From Candidatus Thorarchaeota archaeon SMTZ1-45 (GTDB lineage Archaea; Asgardarchaeota; Thorarchaeia; Thorarchaeales; Thorarchaeaceae), in NCBI GenBank assembly GCA_001563335.1, contig LRSL01000058.1, positions 1 through 64,000 of the forward strand: a stretch of 64,000 nt of DNA. The letters run 5' to 3'. Under the pieces are notes generated by a model, which saw nothing but the letters and a program-made list of their open reading frames with translations, did no database searches and was not told the DNA's origin. The number at the start of each line of letters is the position of its first letter. The first letter of the stretch is position 1. A program made the translations under genes and the position numbers. Below, one piece after another: positions 46,891-54,803 of this stretch.

Positions 46891-47175
46891 CTAATCAGCT
46901 TTCAAAGCAATTCGCCAAGGATAGAGTTCTGCATGGAAGATTCCTGCTTTAACTGCAGGATCGTTCTTCATAATTTCAATAGCCTCTTCTCTTGATTTTG
47001 CTTCAATCATCGAGAGTCCAATCAAGACTTCAGAAAACCTTCCTGCCATGGTGAGAATTCCATCACTAAGAAGGCGTTGGAGATACTTGAAATGCTCAGC
47101 AACAATCTCATTTGTGCCTTCAATCCCATAATCATTGGCAGGTCTCAACATTATAACATAAGATTGCGTTTCCAC
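46891..47175 (-). CDS. YCII-domain protein
   Basis: A 94-residue ferredoxin-like-fold protein of the YCII family: VAEHFKYLQRLLSDGILTMAGRF carries the conserved histidine, and SREEAIEIMKNDPAVKAGIFHAELYPW is the typical end. The family's function is unsettled; some act as small hydrolases or accessory domains. It converges with the damaged trxB gene (6-base gap) and is downstream of the Pdo gene by about 40 bases. Confidence 0.8.
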   Translation of the reverse strand: METQSYVIMLRPANDYGIEGTNEIVAEHFKYLQRLLSDGILTMAGRFSEVLIGLSMIEAKSREEAIEIMKNDPAVKAGIFHAELYPWRIALKAD

Positions 47176-47216
47176 TGTGAATTACACCTACTCTTCCAAT
47201 AATCAATCCCGAAATG

Positions 47217-47864
47217 TCAAGTGTCAATGGCTTCAAACAGCTTCTCAACAAACATATCGATAGGTGATAGGCCATCAATTGTGATGGTTTCATTGATAAT
47301 AGTCTTAGGAACACCATAGACCTCATACTTCATTGTCAATTCCTGAAACTCAAGTGACTCGATCATCTCGGATGAAATGAGTGGATTGATAATCGATGCT
47401 TGATGTGCTAGCCGAGTCATATCAGGACAGTATGGACATTGTGGTGTGACAAAGACCTTGATGTTGACTGGTTTGTCAATTGAAGCAATGTCTTCAATGA
47501 TATCAGGTGGTAATGGTGCTGTTCCAGTTGATACATCAATAATAGAACCAACTAAAGCTCCAAACTCATGACCCGCAGGAATACCATAGAACTTCACATT
47601 ATACTTGTCTTTTCCATGAAGCACAAGCGCTGGATGATGTTCCACACCCATCTTTTTTGCATCATCAGTATCAAGAGCACCTTTATGCTCTACTATTGTA
47701 ATCTTGTCAGTCAATTCTGCGAGTTGTTGAACCATATCTTTCACATCATTACAATATAGGCAGCTCCTTTCTTCTATGAAGAGATGAATTGTTACATTAT
47801 TGATGATATTTGTAAAGAGTTCTCGAACTTGTTCTCTAGTAGCATCATCCATTTCCACTACCAT
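47217..47864 (-). CDS. Protein disulfide oxidoreductase (Pdo, tandem thioredoxin fold)
   Basis: Two thioredoxin folds in tandem, as in Pdo of thermophilic archaea. The first has SCLYCNDVKDMV with active site CLYC; the second has TPQCPYCPDMTRLAH with CPYC and the cis-proline VYGVPKTIINET. At 215 residues the length is typical. It would form, reduce or rearrange cytoplasmic protein disulfides, normally using a thioredoxin reductase-like partner. TAGTAGTTA 32-40 bases before its ATG matches the HxlR inverted-repeat arm. Confidence 0.85.
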   Translation of the reverse strand: MVVEMDDATREQVRELFTNIINNVTIHLFIEERSCLYCNDVKDMVQQLAELTDKITIVEHKGALDTDDAKKMGVEHHPALVLHGKDKYNVKFYGIPAGHEFGALVGSIIDVSTGTAPLPPDIIEDIASIDKPVNIKVFVTPQCPYCPDMTRLAHQASIINPLISSEMIESLEFQELTMKYEVYGVPKTIINETITIDGLSPIDMFVEKLFEAIDT

Positions 47865-47926
47865 CTAAATCACATCCTGATTTTTCATCAGTAAGTAGTA
47901 GTTATATTCGCTTTGATTTGTAAACT

Positions 47927-48169
47927 TTAAAACTCCTGAAAGTTTGACAAACTTTCAGTTTCATTTGCTGTGTTCGTTGCAGATTCCTCAACTACCTTAA
48001 CTACAGCTTTTCCATTGAGTTTCATGATTTTTAGCATCTCGAATTGAGATTTGATCGTAAAACTCTCCCCTTCTTTGAGATGGTCCATCACACCACGACC
48101 AAGAGGTCCATTAAGGTACCTCGAATACATATTCGCTATTTTAGCGATTTCTTGCTCCCTCGATGACAT
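47927..48169 (-). CDS. Small unrecognised protein
   Basis: About 80 residues. I place the start at ATG 48169, which has GAGG eight bases upstream, rather than the TTG 48190. The core (FEMLKIMKLNGKAVVKVVEESA) looks like an alpha/beta segment; the end is serine/threonine-rich. No cysteine, no membrane segment and no family that I recognise. It sits ~60 bases upstream of the Pdo gene on the same strand, so it may belong to the same transcript. Confidence 0.5.
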   Translation of the reverse strand: MSSREQEIAKIANMYSRYLNGPLGRGVMDHLKEGESFTIKSQFEMLKIMKLNGKAVVKVVEESATNTANETESLSNFQEF

Positions 48170-48251
48170 TGCAAGTCCTCTATCTCGCAAATCAACTCTT
48201 CTGAGATATTCCTTTATTTAAATCTAATAGAGGTGCGCGCGAAACAGTGTT

Positions 48252-49367
48252 TTATACCCACTTTATTCTATTCTCTTCTAAAAGCTCCTCGATTGCTAAT
48301 GGCACATCGTCTTCATCCTTCAAACGCTTGTTAGCATGAAGCTCAGTATCATCACTAACCCCAAAGTCTTCAAGTTCACTACAGCTGAATAATGGTGAAA
48401 TGTCTAATTCTGAGAATTCATTTTCCTCAGGATGGTCGCTGAAGAGATAGAGCTCTGTGAGTTCCTCGCAGTTCTCAAGTGGTGCGAGGTCAATCTTAGT
48501 TAATCGATTTCCCGCAAGATCAAGACTTGAGAGTTGCTCTGCTTCAGCTAATGGACTAATATCTAGAGTAATGAGTCGATTCATCGCAAGTCCCAAGCGC
48601 CGTAACTCAGTACATATTGATAGTGGCGAAAGATCAATCTCTTCAATCTGGTTTCCGCCCAGTCGAAGTATTCGTAGATCGGGGCAGTTTTTGAATGGTG
48701 AAATGTCTATAGTTTTGAGTTGGTTGTGATGAAGATACACAAACCTCAGTTTAGTACAATTGGATAGAGGTACGAGGTCCACGCTCGAGAGCTTATTGTA
48801 CATTAAATTCAATTGCATAAAATTGGAGCAGTTCGAAAGTGGAGTCAAATCTATAGTTTTAATTTCATTGTTTTCAATATCAAGAGTTTCTAGATTCTCG
48901 CATCCAGCTAATGGTGAGATATCGATATCACTCAATCCGTTATTGAATAGCCTTAACCTTCTGAGAGTCTTTGAAGAACCAATTGGTTTCAGATCTACAG
49001 CTTTGATTCGGTTCGATCCCAAATTTATTTCCTCTAAGCCCTCACATTTTTCAAGTGGCTTTAGATTAATTGACTTGAACTGATTCTTGAAAAGGCTCAG
49101 CTTCAGTAGACTAGGACATCTGCTCAGTGGTGCGAGGTTGATTTCTTCAAGTAAATTCCCACCCAATTCAAGCTCCTTTAGTTCAGGAATCGCAATGACC
49201 GTTTCAAGGTCAATCATTGTGACTCCTTTTCTTGATAGGTCGAGGATGGTTTCTTCTTCATCAACCTCAAGTTCACGTGTTTTTCCTTCCTTATCGACAT
49301 AGATGATTATGGGATCTTCCACCATGAAACTCTCTCCAATATCTTCAGAATTTATTTCATTCTCCAC
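48252..49367 (-). CDS. Leucine-rich repeat protein, 24-residue repeats
   Basis: About eleven consecutive 24-residue repeats follow the pattern NxIxxIDLxPLxxCxxLxxLxL, for example IDISPLAGCENLETLDIENNEIKT-type units from residue ~65 to ~335. The PLxxC segment, with a cysteine in most units, is very regular. A 60-residue N-terminal region (IIIYVDKEGKTRELEVDEEE) and an acidic C-terminus flank it. No signal peptide, so it is probably cytoplasmic and binds a partner protein. The regularity suggests recent repeat amplification or strong selection. Confidence 0.8.
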   Translation of the reverse strand: MENEINSEDIGESFMVEDPIIIYVDKEGKTRELEVDEEETILDLSRKGVTMIDLETVIAIPELKELELGGNLLEEINLAPLSRCPSLLKLSLFKNQFKSINLKPLEKCEGLEEINLGSNRIKAVDLKPIGSSKTLRRLRLFNNGLSDIDISPLAGCENLETLDIENNEIKTIDLTPLSNCSNFMQLNLMYNKLSSVDLVPLSNCTKLRFVYLHHNQLKTIDISPFKNCPDLRILRLGGNQIEEIDLSPLSICTELRRLGLAMNRLITLDISPLAEAEQLSSLDLAGNRLTKIDLAPLENCEELTELYLFSDHPEENEFSELDISPLFSCSELEDFGVSDDTELHANKRLKDEDDVPLAIEELLEENRIKWV

Positions 49368-49402
49368 ATTAAAGTATTCAATGTTCCGAATACCGAAACT
49401 CT

Positions 49403-49987
49403 ATGGTTAGGAGTATTCGAAAAATGTTAATGTTGGATGATGTGTCATTTTTCCTGAGTCTCGTAATGCAAACTGAAGAAGAACGAAAATCTACTCTCAA
49501 AGACGAAGTAGCTTCAATTGAAGCTGGAGTATTTTTCATCATTCAACTGTACATTTTCATGTATTATTATGACTTCCAAGGAGTTGAACTACTAAGATGG
49601 ATAGGCTGGTTATTGTTTATTCCTGGTTTTCTATTCATCACTCTAGCAACAACAGCTTTGAGGAAACATGGCTTGCCTGAGGAAGGAAAGGGTTGGGTAT
49701 TCACTACTGTTTTGGTACAACAGGGTGTTTATGGAATAATTCGGCATCCCTTTGCCCTTGGATGGTCGATTCTAACTGTCGCTTTAGCTTTAGTTTCACA
49801 ATTTTGGTTGAGCATCTTCTGTATGATTATCCAAATTCCTTTGATTATTTTTGATATCATACACGAAGAAGAAACAAACATGCAAAGGTTTGGACCAGAC
49901 TATTTTTCCTATCAGACACACGTTCCGATGATGAATTTCCTTGCTGGTCTAAGATTGTATTTGAAAAAATGGAGAGCGAAAATTTAG
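49403..49987 (+). CDS. Isoprenylcysteine methyltransferase-like membrane protein
   Basis: Four hydrophobic segments and the family signature are present: GVYGIIRHPFALGWSI (binding site for S-adenosylmethionine, RHP motif) followed by EEETNMQRFGPDYFSYQTHVP. This places it in the ICMT/phospholipid methyltransferase superfamily, which methylates isoprenylated cysteines or phospholipids. The substrate in this organism is unknown. The first ~30 residues look non-homologous, so translation may begin at a later Met. A second member lies at 54288-54803. Confidence 0.75.
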   Translation: MVRSIRKMLMLDDVSFFLSLVMQTEEERKSTLKDEVASIEAGVFFIIQLYIFMYYYDFQGVELLRWIGWLLFIPGFLFITLATTALRKHGLPEEGKGWVFTTVLVQQGVYGIIRHPFALGWSILTVALALVSQFWLSIFCMIIQIPLIIFDIIHEEETNMQRFGPDYFSYQTHVPMMNFLAGLRLYLKKWRAKI

Positions 49988-50079
49988 AACATTCAGCAAT
50001 TCCAAGTCATAGCCACTGAGTTATCTTTTTTAATGACAACTATCCGAACCCGACTATCTTATCTTTGGGATGATGATAT

Positions 50080-50445
50080 ATGGAGAAGAAGACTCTTGGC
50101 ATTTTGTTAACAACTTCACCTTACACCTTCCAAAATAGCCACACGTTCTATGATCTATGCAAAGCTGCATTAGAGAAGGGGTACGGGGTTAAGGTGTTCC
50201 TGTTTGTTGATGGTGTTAATAATGCAAAACTGAACCAAGACCCTGACCCTGATAGACCAATGAATGACAAGCTTCAGGAACTTGCTGATGAAGGCGTTGA
50301 ATTTCAAGCTTGTGGACTTTGTACTTCAGCTAGGGGTTTTGATCAAGCTGGTTCTGATTTTATTTCTGGGGTTGAAGTTTCAGGATTAACAGAGTTTGCT
50401 GAGATAATTGGAGAAGTGGATAGATTCGTATCACTATCTATGTAG
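50080..50445 (+). CDS. DsrE/TusD-like sulfur-relay protein
   Basis: A DsrE-fold protein: LGILLTTSPYTFQNSHTFYDLCKAAL with the family's first strand-helix, VKVFLFVDGVNNA, and QACGLCTSARGF, where the CxxCxxxRG carries the cysteine used as persulfide carrier. It is the first gene of a four-gene run with DsrF- and DsrH-like proteins (gaps of 2-18 bases). In bacteria DsrEFH/TusBCD pass sulfur for tRNA thiolation or sulfur oxidation; the archaeal acceptor is unknown. Confidence 0.78.
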   Translation: MEKKTLGILLTTSPYTFQNSHTFYDLCKAALEKGYGVKVFLFVDGVNNAKLNQDPDPDRPMNDKLQELADEGVEFQACGLCTSARGFDQAGSDFISGVEVSGLTEFAEIIGEVDRFVSLSM

Positions 50446-50453
50446 GAGTGATA

Positions 50454-50807
50454 ATGATGGAGTTTATAGAAAAACCTATACTAGTCCTTGTAACGAGTAG
50501 ACCCTTTGGAAAAATCATAGCTGCTGAGGGTTGGCGTGCAGCGGTAGGAATGTTCGGAATGGACCACACACCTCAGTTACTTTTTCTTGGGAATGGCGTT
50601 TATGGCTTAATGAAGGACCAAGATATCATGCATATCCGAATGTTCAAATCAACATTCGAGAGCTTTGATGGTCGTATTTGTGCAAGTAAGAAGTCTCTTG
50701 AGGAGAGGAACATCTCTGCTGATGAAATCTTCGAGAACGTGGAAGTTCTAGAAGAAGAAGAAGTTGCGAAAGCATTTGTCGAGAATGAAATTGTACTGAC
50801 ATTTTGA
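50454..50807 (+). CDS. DsrF/TusC-like sulfur-relay protein
   Basis: PILVLVTSRPFGKIIAAEGWRAAVGMFGMDHTPQLLFLGNGVYGLMKD is the DsrF-type strand-helix-strand pattern. The single cysteine near residue 79 (GRICASKK) is not in the canonical active-site place, so like many DsrF proteins it may be structural. AGGAG at 50444-50448 precedes ATG 50454, so I do not use the track's GTG 50448. It would form a heterohexamer with the neighbouring DsrE- and DsrH-like proteins. Confidence 0.75.
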   Translation: MMEFIEKPILVLVTSRPFGKIIAAEGWRAAVGMFGMDHTPQLLFLGNGVYGLMKDQDIMHIRMFKSTFESFDGRICASKKSLEERNISADEIFENVEVLEEEEVAKAFVENEIVLTF

Positions 50808-50814
50808 GGAGGAA

Positions 50815-51120
50815 ATGAAAGTGAGGTATCTAATTTGGCTCTCTAATCAATGTACCAGCGTAAGAGAAATAATTGAGGTTATGAAGACACAGGGTATCGA
50901 AACTGATTTACTATTAGTTCAAGACGGAGTATATCTCGTAGACAAAGGTTGTCCACATACAGCTGAGATCCAAGACCTTAAGGTCAAAGTTCACGCCTTA
51001 AAACAACACATAGAAGAACGAGGTATTAGTGCAAGACTAGTTGTTGATGTGGACCAAATTGAGTATCCTGAGTTGGTTGACCTGCTCATGGAGAAATATG
51101 ATAAAGTCATCTCTTTATAG
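50815..51120 (+). CDS. DsrH/TusB-like sulfur-relay protein
   Basis: At 101 residues with the VRYLIWLSNQCTSVREIIEVM start and TDLLLVQDGVYLVDKG segment, this fits the smallest subunit of DsrEFH-type complexes. A cysteine in DKGCPHT is a candidate sulfur carrier. GAGGAGG lies immediately upstream. It ends 18 bases before the fourth gene of the run. Confidence 0.7.
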   Translation: MKVRYLIWLSNQCTSVREIIEVMKTQGIETDLLLVQDGVYLVDKGCPHTAEIQDLKVKVHALKQHIEERGISARLVVDVDQIEYPELVDLLMEKYDKVISL

Positions 51121-51138
51121 ATAAAGTAGTAAAAGAAC

Positions 51139-51576
51139 ATGAATAAAAACGAGGGTGAGAATCAAGTGTCTGAGAAGATCTATGTTATCAGTTGTAGTCA
51201 AGATTTATTGAGTCTTGGAATGGACAGGTTGAGAACTGCTGTTGATGGTATGGAGGAGCGAACTCTTTCATTAGACTGGTCGAAGGTAAGATTAGTTCCC
51301 GTAATTGCAAATGAGAAGGTTGCTTTCACTGTGGGAGAACAACAATTTGTACCGATAAAGCCAATCTCAATTCCAGCAAATGCAGTAGTAGTCCAATCAT
51401 ATTATGGTGTCAACGGAATGGGTCATTTATCATGCATAGGCTCGCAAGAGTTCAAAAGACCTGATGAAGACAGGACTGCGGATATGTCTATATTTCAATC
51501 GAGAATCAAAGCCTCTGTCCTTAAAGGAGACCTGCTTGGTCAGGTTTTGATAGTTCCAGGCAAGCAACATGCTTAG
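51139..51576 (+). CDS. Unrecognised protein in the DsrEFH-like operon
   Basis: The 145-residue protein has no family that I recognise. Features: SEKIYVISCSQDLLSLGMDRL at the start, a beta-rich middle with VRLVPVIANEKVAFTVGEQQFVPI, NAVVVQSYYGVNGMGHLSCIGSQEF with a conserved-looking glycine/cysteine segment, and a final beta-strand (DLLGQVLIVPGKQHA). The two cysteines (SCS, LSCIG) could accept sulfur. It lies 18 bases after the DsrH-like gene, so it is probably part of the same transcript and a candidate acceptor or accessory protein. Confidence 0.5.
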   Translation: MNKNEGENQVSEKIYVISCSQDLLSLGMDRLRTAVDGMEERTLSLDWSKVRLVPVIANEKVAFTVGEQQFVPIKPISIPANAVVVQSYYGVNGMGHLSCIGSQEFKRPDEDRTADMSIFQSRIKASVLKGDLLGQVLIVPGKQHA

Positions 51577-51624
51577 TAAAATCAAATTCTATTAATGAGG
51601 ACAAGTTCTTTGGTTTCTATACAA

Positions 51625-52506
51625 TCAGAGACCCCGTAAATAACTTGGCCTCAATCTACTTTCATCATCACTTCTAATTATATCTGATAGAACCTGCACC
51701 ATTGCTTCTTTATCCCTGCCAAGTGTACCTCTAATTGGCAAGTAGTTTGAGGCGTGATTTGTCCTGAATATGCAATTCGTTAGCTCAAGTCCTTCAACTA
51801 GGATTTTGAGTTCCTTTAGAATATCCATTGGGTCCATTGGCTCAAACTCTCGGTCTTTAATCATCTCGCTTATCCGTGTGCCTGGAGGTGTCATCAGCGT
51901 TAAAGCTCCAATGTATTCTGGATCAATTTCGTTGAGTGCTTTCGCTGTTGCCTGTGCATGTCGTTCAGAGTGTTCCAGACCACCGAGTCCGAGAATGATT
52001 GTGAGCGAAAGTGGTATACTCGCATTCCGAATCTTCTTGCATGCATCAATGTTCTCCCTGGAACCCACACCCTTTCTAGCCCAGCGTAGTAATTCATCAT
52101 CACCTGTTTCAAGTCCTAGATACACAATGCCAAGACCTGCATCTTTGATTGATATCAGGTTATCAACTGTCTTGTCCCGTACGTCTCTTGCATAGCCATA
52201 AATCCCTACACGCTCTAGCATTGGCAGCTCTGGTTTCAGTACATTCAATGTTTTGATTAATTCGTCAGTTGACATAGCAAGAGCATTACCATCAGCTAAA
52301 AAGACTCGTTTTACATGTTGCTTATACTCATGAGGAAGTGTGTTCAAATCTGATTGTACACCTTTTGCACCTCGAACCTTGTAGCTCTTCTGTTTATATG
52401 AAACACAAAAAATGCAGGCATTATGAGAACATCCTACTGTGGCTTGAAGTATTAAACTTCTAGCCTCACTCGGAGGTCTCCAAATACTTCCTTCATAGGG
52501 GAGCAT
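51625..52506 (-). CDS. Radical SAM protein
   Basis: The cluster-binding motif is GCSHNACIFCVSYK (CxxxxCxxC), the variant seen in a B12-independent radical SAM group with the SHN insert. Further segments are KRVFLADGNALAMS, RVGIYGYARDV, GIVYLGLETGDDELL and IILGLGGLEHSERH, all in the order expected of a TIM-barrel SAM enzyme of the HemN/Elp3-like type. The substrate is unknown. At 293 residues it has no extra auxiliary cluster domain. It is divergent from the QueG-like gene. Confidence 0.8.
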   Translation of the reverse strand: MLPYEGSIWRPPSEARSLILQATVGCSHNACIFCVSYKQKSYKVRGAKGVQSDLNTLPHEYKQHVKRVFLADGNALAMSTDELIKTLNVLKPELPMLERVGIYGYARDVRDKTVDNLISIKDAGLGIVYLGLETGDDELLRWARKGVGSRENIDACKKIRNASIPLSLTIILGLGGLEHSERHAQATAKALNEIDPEYIGALTLMTPPGTRISEMIKDREFEPMDPMDILKELKILVEGLELTNCIFRTNHASNYLPIRGTLGRDKEAMVQVLSDIIRSDDESRLRPSYLRGL

Positions 52507-52665
52507 TGAACATCACTATAATTAGGATTCAGAGAATAACTCCTCATCATCTTTTGGGTCTAACGTATGAACTAGAAACTGGCTGAGAATAGCAATGGTT
52601 TTTCGAGAATTCCATAAGGTCAAAAGGACAAAATTGTCAGGGTGAAAATCCGAGGTTTGATTTAG

Positions 52666-53454
52666 ATGACAAACCATGAAGATGCATTTGAAAGGACTGA
52701 AAAAATCATTAATTACTTTCATCAACTTTTAGTAATGGCAAAAGAGGAGGGAGACATCGGTTTTGCTAGTTTTAACACCGTATTTGACAAACTGATGCCC
52801 ATCCAACAAAATAAGCTCAAAACAATAGTGGGTAATCAATTTGAAACTCTAATGAATAAAGGTTCCATTGTCTGTATAGGAGTGAGTTATAGAGGTCCAA
52901 TCATGGATTGCATTAATTATGTAACAGAGGATGGTGTTGATTATCAACTCTGGAATAATTACGCATCGGAATACAATAGGCTCAACCAAATGCTCAATCA
53001 AATGTCTAAAGACATAGCTACTCATTTTGGTGGTATACCATTAGATGCAACAATCGGAGGTATAATCGATAAGATCAATCACGTATCAGATTATTTTGGG
53101 ATGGTTCTTTCTCATAGGATCGTCGCGGAAAACTCCGGATTAGGATGGCGTGGAAAAAATCAATTAATCATTCATGACCGATTTAGTTGTGCTATCCGAT
53201 TTGCATCCATCATTGTACCTTACCCACTGAAATATGGTGAGAAAGGTGAATCACAGTGTGGCTCTTGCACTGCATGCGAAGATGTTTGCAGTTTCATTAG
53301 GAACAGAGAAAAATTGCCAGATTATCGTGAAAACTGCAGAAGATATATTCTACATCTCAAATTACAGGGAATCGAGAGAGACATCTGTGGGAAATGTATC
53401 AAAGCTTGTTACCTGAGTAGCATCTTCAAAGATGTATTCGAACTTCCGCTCTAG
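52666..53454 (+). CDS. QueG-like [4Fe-4S] protein
   Basis: The segment HRIVAENSGLGWRGKNQLIIHDRFSCAIRFASIIV matches epoxyqueuosine reductase QueG, and the 4Fe-4S motifs CGSCTACEDVC and CGKCIKACYL follow. It is about 50-100 residues shorter than QueG and lacks the C-terminal HEAT-like repeats. The first cluster keeps CxxCxxCxxxC but without the usual CP; the cobalamin-binding site cannot be judged by eye. It could be a QueG relative with a different substrate, since archaea make archaeosine rather than queuosine. Confidence 0.7.
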   Translation: MTNHEDAFERTEKIINYFHQLLVMAKEEGDIGFASFNTVFDKLMPIQQNKLKTIVGNQFETLMNKGSIVCIGVSYRGPIMDCINYVTEDGVDYQLWNNYASEYNRLNQMLNQMSKDIATHFGGIPLDATIGGIIDKINHVSDYFGMVLSHRIVAENSGLGWRGKNQLIIHDRFSCAIRFASIIVPYPLKYGEKGESQCGSCTACEDVCSFIRNREKLPDYRENCRRYILHLKLQGIERDICGKCIKACYLSSIFKDVFELPL

Positions 53455-53524
53455 ATTTGTTGCAAGATTAATAACCATTCAGGAGTAACTGTAGGTAAGT
53501 AGATTGTTGTTCTTGTAGAGCAAT

Positions 53525-54280
53525 ATGGGAATCATGGTCGGAGGCATCAAAACGTTCACTAGTCTAGATTTGATTTCACTCTCAGTCGGAGTTTCACCTA
53601 TCAACAGATTTAGCATATTATTCTGGCAGGAACTAGAAGATTTACTAGGTCCCATCTTAGGACCCATTGTAAGAGGGTTCTTTGAACCAGTATATAGAAC
53701 ATTTGAAGACACTGTCTTTAGATCTCAGTTCATGTTTACAGTAATTTGGACTGCGATGATCATTTGTGGTCTGGTCTTTGTGATATATGAAGCTCCTAGT
53801 TTCTTGAGTTGGATCATGGGAACTCAACCTACAACACCCAAAAGACAAGCAACCTCTAGGCCAAGTAAAACACGAGCTCAACGAGTTTCAGAGGATTCCC
53901 ATAGAGTCACAAAATCCAAAGTACAGGAAGAGCGAGAGCGATTAAAAGCTGTAGTTGAAAGATCGGGAGTCAAGGTTCATTCCTCAGTCAGACGAATGAA
54001 AGAAGAGCTACTTCTAGATGTGTCTGTACATAACGGAAGTAATCATCAGATTGACATGGTGGTTGTAGATATTGACCTGCCTGTTGATATTAACACGGCA
54101 ATTGGGTCTTTCAGAATGCAAAGACTTGGTACAATTGGAGTCGATGAAACCCAAGTTGCTGAGTTCAGACTTCAGGAACGTGGGGGCGATATCACTAAAA
54201 TCGGTGGTCATGTTGAGTTTCTTAGTGCCTCTTATGAAGTATCAAAGATAATGCTGCCACAGCCAGAGATTGTGGAATAG
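53525..54280 (+). CDS. Unrecognised membrane protein with cytoplasmic domain
   Basis: A 251-residue protein with a hydrophobic first segment (weak), a clear membrane helix at ~80-100 (MFTVIWTAMIICGLVFVIYEAP), a charged linker with TKSKVQEERERLKAVVERSG, and a beta-rich C-terminal domain (~155-250) containing LLLDVSVHNGSNHQIDMVVVDIDLP, which resembles an Ig-like or C2-like strand pattern. No family recognised. It converges with the methyltransferase-like gene (8-base gap). Confidence 0.5.
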   Translation: MGIMVGGIKTFTSLDLISLSVGVSPINRFSILFWQELEDLLGPILGPIVRGFFEPVYRTFEDTVFRSQFMFTVIWTAMIICGLVFVIYEAPSFLSWIMGTQPTTPKRQATSRPSKTRAQRVSEDSHRVTKSKVQEERERLKAVVERSGVKVHSSVRRMKEELLLDVSVHNGSNHQIDMVVVDIDLPVDINTAIGSFRMQRLGTIGVDETQVAEFRLQERGGDITKIGGHVEFLSASYEVSKIMLPQPEIVE

Positions 54281-54287
54281 AGTCCGA

Positions 54288-54803
54288 TTAATACATATCA
54301 TATCCGGATGACGCCAGTCTTTGTTGTTCGTCAGAACCTCCACGGAGCATAGCTGTTGATTTCATGTATTCTCCATAATCTTCCCCAAATCTTGAGAGCA
54401 TCATCTGATCCTCATAACGTGCCAAGATGTACCAAACTGCTATGCAAATTGCCACAGCTGGAATCATCATAAAAGACCTATAGAAACAGGCATAGGCGAG
54501 ATTCATGTAGATCATGGCTGCAGATATTGGTTGTCTGATTTTAGCATATATTCCCTTGCTTAGAAAGTCTTCAAGATCAGCAGGTCTGATTCGAGATTCT
54601 TTGAAACTATGTGCTTTGGTTAGATATCGAATGAATTTCAAGCTAAAATAACATCCGCCCATAACGAAAATGAAATCCCAAAGATCTGCAGTGGGTTTCA
54701 TCAATCCCGCACCATACCATAACAAACCTGCAAAGTTGAAGATTGCTAGTAATGGCCGCCAGAAGTTATACATCCCAATTGGTCCTGATGTATCTGAACT
54801 CAT
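54288..54803 (-). CDS. Isoprenylcysteine methyltransferase-like membrane protein 2
   Basis: A second member of the ICMT/PEMT superfamily in the window. It has four to five hydrophobic segments and the motif GIYAKIRQPISAAMIYMNL, where the RHP of the other copy is RQP, followed by LARYEDQMMLSRFGEDYGEYMKS. The H-to-Q change in the SAM-binding motif could alter activity. The C-terminus is a polar tail. Upstream lies the long noncoding gap beginning at 54804. Confidence 0.65.
   Translation of the reverse strand: MSSDTSGPIGMYNFWRPLLAIFNFAGLLWYGAGLMKPTADLWDFIFVMGGCYFSLKFIRYLTKAHSFKESRIRPADLEDFLSKGIYAKIRQPISAAMIYMNLAYACFYRSFMMIPAVAICIAVWYILARYEDQMMLSRFGEDYGEYMKSTAMLRGGSDEQQRLASSGYDMY

Noticed and set aside
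50080-51120. Dissimilatory sulfur oxidation locus
   Set aside because: Only DsrEFH-like subunits are present; no DsrAB, DsrC, DsrMKJOP or other sulfur-oxidation genes are nearby.
52522-52725. 67-residue ORF upstream of the radical SAM gene
   Set aside because: Its start lies inside the QueG-like gene on the other strand; a shorter version from ATG 52677 is possible but has no ribosome-binding site or family, so I left it out.
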